The notes beneath the pieces were generated by a model that was not told the DNA's origin, ran no database searches, and saw nothing but the letters and a program-made list of their open reading frames with translations. Source: Vespertiliibacter pulmonis (GTDB lineage: Bacteria > Pseudomonadota > Gammaproteobacteria > Enterobacterales > Pasteurellaceae). From it: 64,000 nucleotides of DNA. Positions 57,666 through 64,000 of the stretch are shown here, piece after piece (the first letter of the stretch is position 1; each line of letters begins with the position of its first letter). A program made the translations under genes and the position numbers. Location of the stretch: contig NZ_CP016615.1 in NCBI RefSeq assembly GCF_013377275.1, forward strand, positions 1,436,830 to 1,500,829, read 5' to 3'.

Positions 57666-57693
57666 GTTCTACTTTAATCTTTAGGAGTCAGTA

Positions 57694-58785
57694 ATGAGCA
57701 AAATCAGTGAAATTACCCGTGAAAGTTGGATTCTTTCTACCTTCCCAGAGTGGGGAACTTGGCTAAACGAAGAAATTGAAAGTGAAGTGGTGCCAGAAGG
57801 CAACTTTGCTATGTGGTGGTTAGGCTGTGTGGGTGTATGGATTAAAACCCCAGCTGGTGCCAATATTTGTATGGATTTATGGTGTGGTCGAGGTAAATCG
57901 ACTAAGAAAGTAAAAGATATGGTGCGTGGGCATCAAATGGCAAATATGGCAGGCGTGCGTAAATTACAGCCTAATTTGAGAGCCCAACCAATGGTGTTAG
58001 ATCCATTTGCGATTAACGAAGTGGATTTCATTTTAGCGTCTCACTATCACAGTGATCATATTGATGTGAATGTGGCAGCTGCAGTAATGAATAATCCTAA
58101 ATTAGATCACGTTAAATTTGTTGGACCTTGGCATTGTGCAGAGCTTTGGAAAAAATGGGGTGTGCCAGAAGAGCGTATCATTGTTGTTAAACCAGGTGAT
58201 GTAGTAAAACTTAAAGATGTAGAAATTCACGCTTTAGATTCTTTTGACCGTACTTGTTTAGTAACTTTGCCTGTGGAAGGTGCAGAAAATCAAGATGGTG
58301 AATTAGCAGGGCTTTGTCCATCTGATGAGGAAATGGGACGTAAAGCGGTAAATTATGTATTTAAAACACCAGGCGGTAATATTTATCACGGTGCAGATTC
58401 TCATTATTCAATTCAATTCGCAAAACACGGTAAGCAATTTGATATTGATGTAGCATTGAATAACTATGGCGAAAATCCAGTCGGCATTGCAGATAAAATG
58501 ACATCTATTGATTTACTTCGTATGGCAGAGTGTTTACGCTGTAAAGTAATTATCCCTGTTCATCATGATATTTGGACCAACTTTATGGCAAGTACGGATG
58601 AAATTATTCAGCTTTGGCGTATGCGTAAAGACCGTTTACAATATAAATTCCATCCATTTATTTGGGAAGTTGGCGGGAAATACGTGTACCCACGAGATAA
58701 AGATTTGATTGAATATCATCACCCTCGTGGCTTTGATGACTGTTTTGAACAAGAACCGAATATTCAGTTTAAATCAATGCTATAA
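57694..58785 (+). CDS. ulaG: L-ascorbate-6-phosphate lactonase UlaG
   Basis: Metallo-beta-lactamase fold enzyme that opens the lactone of L-ascorbate 6-phosphate to 3-keto-L-gulonate 6-phosphate. The 363-residue protein has the metal motif S-H-Y-H-S-D-H-I-D near residue 115, H-G-A-D-S-H near residue 233 and V-H-H-D near residue 290. AGGAG ribosome site. It leads the plus-strand ula operon and is followed by a hairpin before ulaR. Confidence 0.95.
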   Translation: MSKISEITRESWILSTFPEWGTWLNEEIESEVVPEGNFAMWWLGCVGVWIKTPAGANICMDLWCGRGKSTKKVKDMVRGHQMANMAGVRKLQPNLRAQPMVLDPFAINEVDFILASHYHSDHIDVNVAAAVMNNPKLDHVKFVGPWHCAELWKKWGVPEERIIVVKPGDVVKLKDVEIHALDSFDRTCLVTLPVEGAENQDGELAGLCPSDEEMGRKAVNYVFKTPGGNIYHGADSHYSIQFAKHGKQFDIDVALNNYGENPVGIADKMTSIDLLRMAECLRCKVIIPVHHDIWTNFMASTDEIIQLWRMRKDRLQYKFHPFIWEVGGKYVYPRDKDLIEYHHPRGFDDCFEQEPNIQFKSML

Positions 58786-58799
58786 CTAAAGGTTGAAGT

Positions 58800-58823
58800 G
58801 AAGCTACACATTTGTGTAGCTTC
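58800..58823 (+). terminator. Hairpin after ulaG
   Basis: GAAGCTACACA and TGTGTAGCTTC are exact complements separated by TT, giving about nine real pairs and a 6-base loop, followed by TATTTGTT. Partial terminator between ulaG and ulaR. Confidence 0.65.
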
Positions 58824-58891
58824 TATTTGTTCATTATATTTCATAACATCATTTCCCCATATTAATTACACAACCATTTAATTTATAAATA

Positions 58892-59641
58892 ATGAACGAA
58901 AATTATCGCCACCTACAATTATTAACGGCACTTGAAGAAAAAAAACGGCTTTCTATTCAAGAAATAATCGGCTTGTTGGACATTTCACCTGCTACTGCAA
59001 GACGTGATATTACTAAATTGAGCGAACAAGGCAAATTACATAAAGTGCGTAATGGTGCTGAGGCTATCTCTCTTCATAGAGTTGCAATCCTACCATTGAT
59101 GAAGATTAATAATATAGATGAAAAGCAACGGATTGCTGATACTGCGGCCAAATTATGTAAGGACGGAGAAAGTGTAATTTTGACGTGCGGATCAACGATG
59201 AAAATGCTGGGGAGTAGTTTATGTGGGCGAGATGTGCAAATTATTACGCATTTCCTACCGCTTGCTAACTATCTGATCGAGCAGGATCATAATGATGTAG
59301 TTATTATTGGTGGGCAATACAGTAAAAACCAAGCAATAACGCTGTCAATGAGTAGCCATAATGACTCAATGTATGCCGCAAATATTATGTTTACGAGTGG
59401 GAAAGGGCTGACAACAGCAGGTTTATATAAAACGGATATGCTGATTGCGAATTCAGAGCAGAGAATGCGATCTAAAGTAAGTAAATTAGTTGTTTTGCTC
59501 GATAGTTCTAAGCTTGGGCAACAAGCAGGAATGTTGTTTGAATCGTTACATAATATTGATTTGCTCATTACAGGTAAAGAAGCCGAACCAAATATCATTG
59601 AGCAATTAAGATCTGAAGGATTAAACATTATTTTAGCTTAA
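58892..59641 (+). CDS. ulaR: DeoR-family repressor UlaR
   Basis: Represses the ula genes until L-ascorbate 6-phosphate is present (known for E. coli UlaR). The 249-residue protein has the DeoR winged helix (about residues 3-57, S-P-A-T-A-R-R-D-I recognition helix) and a sugar-phosphate sensing domain with C-G-S-T-M near residue 103. It lies inside the plus-strand ula operon, 106 bases after ulaG and 20 before ulaE, unlike E. coli where it is transcribed separately. Glycerol-3-phosphate or other DeoR types are less likely given the context. Confidence 0.9.
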   Translation: MNENYRHLQLLTALEEKKRLSIQEIIGLLDISPATARRDITKLSEQGKLHKVRNGAEAISLHRVAILPLMKINNIDEKQRIADTAAKLCKDGESVILTCGSTMKMLGSSLCGRDVQIITHFLPLANYLIEQDHNDVVIIGGQYSKNQAITLSMSSHNDSMYAANIMFTSGKGLTTAGLYKTDMLIANSEQRMRSKVSKLVVLLDSSKLGQQAGMLFESLHNIDLLITGKEAEPNIIEQLRSEGLNIILA

Positions 59642-59661
59642 ACACAGAGGAGTGTTTTATC

Positions 59662-60522
59662 GTGAGAAAACATAAATTAGGTATTTACGAAAAAGCGTTA
59701 CCAAAAAATATTAGCTGGCAAGATCGCCTCTCTATCGCCAAAGTATGCGGGTTTGATTTTGTAGAAATGTCTATTGATGAAACAGATGAACGTTTGGCTC
59801 GTTTGGATTGGAGTAAAAAAGAGCGACTAAAATTGGTAAAAGCGATTGTAAACACCGGTATTACTATCCCATCAATGTGCTTATCAGGACACCGCCGTTT
59901 TCCTTTTGGAAGCCGTGATGAAGCAACTCGTCAAAAAGCCTACGAAATTATGGAAAAAGCAATCCAACTAGCGGTTGATCTCGGTATTCGTACAATTCAG
60001 CTTGCAGGCTATGATGTCTATTATGAGGAGCAAGATGAAGAGACAATTGCTCGTTTTCAACAAGGTTTAGAATGGGCTGTCGAGTTGGCTGCTAGCAATC
60101 AAGTTACGATTGCCGTTGAGATTATGGATACTAAATTTATGAGCTCAATTTCTCGCTGGAAGAAATGGGACGAAATCATTAGATCGCCGTGGTTTACAGT
60201 TTATCCTGATTTAGGTAATTTATCTGCATGGAATGATAATGTTGCTGAAGAGTTGAAACTCGGCATTGATAAAATTTCAGCCATTCATTTAAAAGATACT
60301 TATAAAGTTACAGAAACTTGTAAAGGACAATTTCGAGATGTCCCATTTGGTGATGGTTGTGTTGATTTTGTTGCCTGTTTTAAAACATTAGCAGAATTAA
60401 ATTACCGTGGTGCGTTTTTAATTGAAATGTGGACTGAAAAGTCAGAAGAACCGATTCGTGAGATTATTAACGCACGCCGTTGGATTGAGCAAAAAATGCA
60501 AGAAGGGGGCTTTCAATGTTAG
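59662..60522 (+). CDS. ulaE: L-ribulose-5-phosphate 3-epimerase UlaE
   Basis: Xylose isomerase-like TIM-barrel enzyme converting L-xylulose 5-phosphate to L-ribulose 5-phosphate. Its 286 residues follow E. coli Ula[10 protein letters not shown] near the start, C-G-F-D-F-V-E-M-S near residue 30, [10 protein letters not shown] near 112, and metal ligands in V-E-I-M-D, Y-P-D-L-G-N-L and I-H-L-K-D. Start GTG at 59662 with GAGGAG upstream. It overlaps ulaF by 7 bases. Confidence 0.95.
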   Translation: MRKHKLGIYEKALPKNISWQDRLSIAKVCGFDFVEMSIDETDERLARLDWSKKERLKLVKAIVNTGITIPSMCLSGHRRFPFGSRDEATRQKAYEIMEKAIQLAVDLGIRTIQLAGYDVYYEEQDEETIARFQQGLEWAVELAASNQVTIAVEIMDTKFMSSISRWKKWDEIIRSPWFTVYPDLGNLSAWNDNVAEELKLGIDKISAIHLKDTYKVTETCKGQFRDVPFGDGCVDFVACFKTLAELNYRGAFLIEMWTEKSEEPIREIINARRWIEQKMQEGGFQC

Positions 60523-61208
60523 TTGAATTAAGAGAACGTGTACTCAAGGCAAATTTAGAATTACCTAAATACGGTTTGGTTACTTTTACTTGGGGAAATG
60601 TGAGTGAGATTGATCGAGCAACAGGATTGGTGGCAATTAAACCATCTGGGGTAGAATATGATGTGATGACCGTTGATGATATTGTGATTGTTGATCTTGA
60701 TGGTAACCGTGTTTGGGGCGATAAAAAACCGTCTTCTGATACACCAACACATTTAGAACTTTACCGCCAGTTCCCAGAAATTGGTGGGGTCGTACATACG
60801 CATTCCCGCCATGCAGTGGGTTGGGCTCAAGCTGGGGAAGATATTCTTGCTTTAGGTACAACACACGGCGACTATTTCTACGGCACAGTGCCTTGTACTC
60901 GGAAAATGAGCCCTGAAGAAATCGCAGGTGAATATGAGCTAGAAACAGGTAAAGTGATTGTAGAGACATTCCGTGAGCGAAATATTAACCCTGAAATGGT
61001 ACCAGGTGTGTTAGTTCATTCTCACGGCCCATTTACTTGGGGTAAAGATGGACATAATGCAGTACATAACTCCGTTGTGCTTGAAGAGGTCGCTTATATG
61101 AATTTTTGTAGTAAATTGATCCGCCCAAATGTTCAATCAATGCAGCAAGAATTATTGGATAAACATTATTTGCGTAAACATGGTAAAAATGCTTATTACG
61201 GGCAATAA
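60516..61208 (+). CDS. ulaF: L-ribulose-5-phosphate 4-epimerase UlaF
   Basis: Zinc aldolase-fold epimerase yielding D-xylulose 5-phosphate for the pentose phosphate pathway, the last step of the ula route. The 230-residue protein has G-N-V-S near residue 29, K-P-S-G-V near residue 44, the zinc motif H-T-H-S-R-H near residue 95 and H-S-H-G-P-F-T-W near residue 170. AraD is the close relative; no ara genes are present here. Confidence 0.95.
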   Translation: MLVELRERVLKANLELPKYGLVTFTWGNVSEIDRATGLVAIKPSGVEYDVMTVDDIVIVDLDGNRVWGDKKPSSDTPTHLELYRQFPEIGGVVHTHSRHAVGWAQAGEDILALGTTHGDYFYGTVPCTRKMSPEEIAGEYELETGKVIVETFRERNINPEMVPGVLVHSHGPFTWGKDGHNAVHNSVVLEEVAYMNFCSKLIRPNVQSMQQELLDKHYLRKHGKNAYYGQ

Positions 61209-61225
61209 TTTAAAAGGTTAAAAAT

Positions 61226-61255
61226 AAAAGGCTTATTTGAGAATAAGCCTTTTTT
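61226..61255 (+). terminator. Rho-independent terminator after ulaF
   Basis: Twelve-bp stem AAAAGGCTTATT/AATAAGCCTTTT with TGAG loop, then T residues. Confidence 0.9.
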
Positions 61256-61266
61256 ATTATAGGTAT

Positions 61267-61323
61267 ACAAGCGGTGAGTTTATCATTTATTTTGCAAAAA
61301 ATTTCTTAAATCTCACCGCTTGT
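61267..61323. repeat. Inverted uptake-signal pair between ulaF and mtr
   Basis: ACAAGCGGTGAG (61267-61278) and CTCACCGCTTGT (61312-61323) are exact 12-base complements. They lie between convergent genes and probably form a second terminator, mainly for mtr. Confidence 0.75.
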
Positions 61324-61343
61324 CATTATAAATGTTAAAGCTA

Positions 61344-62567
61344 TCACTTAAAAACGGGCAATAAATTTGCCATTGATAAAAGATGGAAAGCTGCGGTCGC
61401 AATACCAAATACGATTAATATCCCTAGTGTAAAATTTCCTCCTTTTACGATAAAGCCCTTATTACCATTTGGCAGTTTACGAGATTTATAAGCTAGCATA
61501 GCAGGTATGATACAAGTCCAAATCGTTGCAACTGCCCCTGCGTAGCCAATGGCATTTAAAAAACCAAGAGGAAAACTTACCGAAAGAATAAGTGGAGGTA
61601 AAAATGTGACTGCCCACGATTTTGTTCGTCCGTTTTTGCTATTATCAAATTTGAAAAAATCAGCTAAGAAGTCAAAAACACCTAATCCAACGCCAATAAA
61701 TGAGGATAAAATAGCAGCAATTGAGAACGCATTGATCGTCTGTTTAATGGTATTTGATTCAACTGCATTACCTAACGCATTTAATAGTACGTCAAGATTG
61801 CCGTCTTGAGCAATAATTGGAGAAAATTGATCTCGAGGTAAATTACCAAAAATCGCAATAATCCATAATAGATAAAGTAAAAGAGCAATACCTGTTCCAC
61901 CTAAAATTGCCCATTTCGCTTTATGTGCATTGCCATAGTAAGCACGCATTGTAGAAACCGAATGATGATACCCAAAAGAGGTTAAAGCAATGGGTAGTAA
62001 CCCCATTGTGTAAATAGCATAATGAGAATGACTTGTTTGGGTATCAAATAAAACGGTAAGATCGATATTAAGTGTCAGCCCAAAAATGCTAAGCACAAAA
62101 GTAATTGCCATAAAGAAAATAAGTAAAATCGAAATACGATCAACAAATCGGGTTGAATGCCATACAAAAAAAGAAAATATAAATACAAAAATGATCGACC
62201 AGGTTTGTATATTCAAATCAACCAATGGACGGAATAAATCGCCTAAAATAGTTCCTGAAGCTGTTGTATAGGCATAAAGTAGAATACCACCAACAAAATA
62301 GACAGCAAGATTATTGAGTATGGATAGTTTTTTACCTAATAAATTTTCAGTAACACTACTAAAAGATGCCCGTAGATCATAGTGTTTATAAGCCTCAAGT
62401 AATAACCATCCTGAAAGTGTCATTACGATCATTGTTATACTTAGTATTAAAACTGACCAAATTGTCCAAGCTCCTGCACCAGAGCTAGGTAAACCAAGCA
62501 TTCCAGCACCAACACAGACGCTTGCTATGATGCAAGCCCCCCCAAATATTGACGGTGATTTTTTCAT
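61344..62567 (-). CDS. mtr: Tryptophan/tyrosine permease, Mtr type
   Basis: Proton-coupled aromatic amino acid permease of the HAAAP family, 407 residues and about eleven helices. N-terminal I-F-G-G-A-C-I-I-A-S-V-C-V-G-A-G-M-L-G-L-P, central A-L-T-S-F-G-Y-H-H-S-V and the C-terminal tail are closest to E. coli Mtr (tryptophan), with TyrP the alternative. Strong AGGAG ribosome site. No trp operator or leader peptide was recognised in the 180 bases upstream. Confidence 0.85.
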   Translation of the reverse strand: MKKSPSIFGGACIIASVCVGAGMLGLPSSGAGAWTIWSVLILSITMIVMTLSGWLLLEAYKHYDLRASFSSVTENLLGKKLSILNNLAVYFVGGILLYAYTTASGTILGDLFRPLVDLNIQTWSIIFVFIFSFFVWHSTRFVDRISILLIFFMAITFVLSIFGLTLNIDLTVLFDTQTSHSHYAIYTMGLLPIALTSFGYHHSVSTMRAYYGNAHKAKWAILGGTGIALLLYLLWIIAIFGNLPRDQFSPIIAQDGNLDVLLNALGNAVESNTIKQTINAFSIAAILSSFIGVGLGVFDFLADFFKFDNSKNGRTKSWAVTFLPPLILSVSFPLGFLNAIGYAGAVATIWTCIIPAMLAYKSRKLPNGNKGFIVKGGNFTLGILIVFGIATAAFHLLSMANLLPVFK

Positions 62568-62747
62568 TTTATATTCTCCTATGTAATTTTTAACTTATTA
62601 TTACCTAAATATTTGTACTATTGCAATAGTTTATCAGTTTAAGTGATTGAAATAGACTATTTACTTGGGAGTTGATTGACTTTCCCTTGATTTCTGATAA
62701 TTTGATCCCATATCTTTGTCTAATATCAATATTTAATAGGAGTTTTT

Positions 62748-63410
62748 ATGCAAGAACGTTTAGTTGCGTCAGCTGGTCGTGAATCATTACTCAGCACTCA
62801 TAAAGTTCTACGTAATACTTATTTTTTATTATCTTTAACCTTAGCTTTTTCAGCGGTTATTGCGATCATGTCAATGAGCTTAAATTTACCTCGTTTGCCG
62901 TGGTGGGGAATGTTAGTTGGATTCTATGGCTTACTTTTTTTAACTAATGCAACTGCAAATAGTGCAGCAGGGATTGCTAGTGTTTTTGCTTTGACTGGTT
63001 TTCTTGGTTACAGCTTAGGACCAATTTTAAATGCTTACATTAGCCACGGGCTTGGTGATGTTGTCGCTCTTTCATTAGGATCAACTGCAGCCGTTTTTCT
63101 TGCTTGTTCAATGTATGTATTAACAACAAAAAGAGATATGTCATTCCTTTCAGGAATGATGATGGCATTGTTTGTCGTATTGTTAGTAGGGATAATTGCA
63201 AATTTATTTTTTACTATCCCTGCTCTGAATTTAGCAATTAGTGCCTTGTTTATTGTTTTTTCAAGTGGTGCAATTCTACTTGCAACAAGCAATATTATTC
63301 ATGGTGGCGAAACAAATTATATTCGTGCAACAGTTGATCTCTATGTCTCATTGTATAATTTATTTGTGAGTTTCCTGAATATTTTTGGCGTATTAGGTAG
63401 TGATGATTAA
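62748..63410 (+). CDS. yccA: BAX inhibitor-1 family protein YccA
   Basis: Inner-membrane protein of 220 residues with seven helices. E. coli YccA is a substrate and modulator of the FtsH protease. Conserved [13 protein letters not shown] near residue 23 and the C-terminal [16 protein letters not shown] are typical. As in E. coli it neighbours tusE. AGGAG ribosome site. Confidence 0.93.
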   Translation: MQERLVASAGRESLLSTHKVLRNTYFLLSLTLAFSAVIAIMSMSLNLPRLPWWGMLVGFYGLLFLTNATANSAAGIASVFALTGFLGYSLGPILNAYISHGLGDVVALSLGSTAAVFLACSMYVLTTKRDMSFLSGMMMALFVVLLVGIIANLFFTIPALNLAISALFIVFSSGAILLATSNIIHGGETNYIRATVDLYVSLYNLFVSFLNIFGVLGSDD

Positions 63411-63426
63411 TTTTAATTAGCGAGAG

Positions 63427-63453
63427 AATGCCACAGTAATGTGGCATTTTTTA
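63427..63453 (+). terminator. Rho-independent terminator after yccA
   Basis: Nine-bp stem AATGCCACA/TGTGGCATT with GTAA loop and T-run. An ATG at 63439 inside it is not the tusE start. Confidence 0.85.
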
Positions 63454-63456
63454 TTT

Positions 63457-63798
63457 ATGACAACTAATTTTATTCAATTTAATAAACAGCAAATCCCGAC
63501 TGATAAAGAGGGATATTTAAAGAATATCAGTGATTGGTCTGAACCGTTGGCGATAGCGATTGCTGAAAATGATGGTATTGAATTAAGCCAAGAGCATTGG
63601 GAAATTATTCATTTTGTGAGAACATTTTACCAAGAGTATAAAACTTCCCCAGCAATCCGAATGTTAGTTAAATCATTAGCTCAAAAGTTTGGTGAAGAAA
63701 AAGGAAATAGTCGTTATTTACAACGGCTATTTCCTGATGGGCCAGCAAAACAAGCAACTAAAATTGCTGGTTTGCCTAAACCTGCAAAATGTTTATAG
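63457..63798 (+). CDS. tusE: Sulfurtransferase TusE (DsrC family)
   Basis: Last sulfur carrier of the Tus relay that feeds MnmA for 2-thiouridine in tRNA. The 113-residue protein has [10 protein letters not shown] near residue 23, the G-x-x-L-S-x-E-H-W-E motif near 45, and the C-terminal [14 protein letters not shown] with the reactive Cys112. I chose the ATG at 63457, because the ATG six codons earlier lies inside the yccA terminator. Confidence 0.94.
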   Translation: MTTNFIQFNKQQIPTDKEGYLKNISDWSEPLAIAIAENDGIELSQEHWEIIHFVRTFYQEYKTSPAIRMLVKSLAQKFGEEKGNSRYLQRLFPDGPAKQATKIAGLPKPAKCL

Positions 63799-63831
63799 TA
63801 TCTTTTTCTCTAAGTAAAAAGGATAATTTTA

Positions 63832-64000
63832 ATGGCAGAACTCCATTCTATTTGTGTATTACGATTATCCGCTGTGGGAGATGTTTGTCATACTCTTGCC
63901 GTGGTACAAGCAATTCAGCGTCAATACCCTAAAGCAGAAATCACCTGGATTATTGGTAAATTAGAAGCCAATTTATTGGCAAATATTCCAGATGTGAAGC
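63832..64000 (+). CDS. opsX: GT9 heptosyltransferase, OpsX-like (cut by window end)
   Basis: The first 56 codons of a GT9-family glycosyltransferase. The start (C-V-L-R-L-S-A-V-G-D-V-C-H) is the N-terminal acceptor-side motif of heptosyltransferases. The following A-V-V-Q-A-I-Q-R-Q-Y-P-K-A-E-I-T-W-I-I-G-K fits OpsX/heptosyltransferase I, which adds the first heptose to Kdo in the lipooligosaccharide core. An AAGGA lies 7 bases before the ATG. The rest is outside the window. Confidence 0.75.
   Translation, partial: MAELHSICVLRLSAVGDVCHTLAVVQAIQRQYPKAEITWIIGKLEANLLANIPDVK

Overview
The window is chromosomal DNA of a gamma-proteobacterium of the family Pasteurellaceae. Nearly every protein resembles an Escherichia coli or Haemophilus counterpart, the DNA is AT-rich, and the 9-base word ACAAGCGGT/ACCGCTTGT recurs roughly every 2 kb. 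That word is the core of the DNA-uptake signal of the Actinobacillus pleuropneumoniae/Mannheimia/H. ducreyi branch, unlike the AAGTGCGGT form of H. influenzae. The apfABCD pilus operon beside radA fits the same branch. The species cannot be named from what is seen.

Layout. 1-3.5 kb: end of a haem operon (hemD-hemX-hemY). 3.6-7.4 kb: a small secreted protein, then cydA-cydB-cydX-ybgE (cytochrome bd oxidase) behind a perfect FNR box. 7.5-12.3 kb: the complete ybgC-tolQ-tolR-tolA-tolB-pal envelope operon. 12.4-17.9 kb: djlA, a DUF2238 membrane protein, dusC, ycjF, then lemA with two TPM-domain genes. 18-21.3 kb: upp, ilvY, a GT9 glycosyltransferase and the remnant of a second one. 21.3-27.4 kb: alr, folE, truA, an NhaC-type transporter behind a lysine riboswitch, hns, rnhA. 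27.4-34.7 kb: a five-gene cluster made of a Tat-exported solute-binding protein, a permease, a fused permease-ATPase, a second ATPase and a cytoplasmic flavoprotein. 34.8-40.6 kb: cvpA, the apfDCBA type IV pilus operon, radA. 40.9-45.5 kb: sdaC-sdaA serine catabolism, hemW, moeB. 45.6-49.9 kb: tRNA-Asn, an AEC transporter, argE (frame broken at an A8 tract), a DUF998-like membrane gene, a GT2 glycosyltransferase. 50-54.1 kb: metK behind a met box, clpB behind a sigma-32 promoter. 54.1-61.2 kb: a divergent L-ascorbate (ula) regulon. 61.3-64 kb: mtr, yccA, tusE and the start of an opsX-like heptosyltransferase.

Most of the window is housekeeping. The parts most likely to repay study are the ABC importer/flavoprotein cluster, whose flavoprotein lacks two active-site residues of the fumarate reductase family; the lysine riboswitch on an 'antiporter' gene; the A8 tract that throws argE out of frame one codon after its start; and a terminator-like hairpin inside the first codons of ybgE. 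Paired inverted uptake signals also act as hairpins between genes, including inside operons. No CRISPR array, insertion sequence, prophage or plasmid gene was seen.
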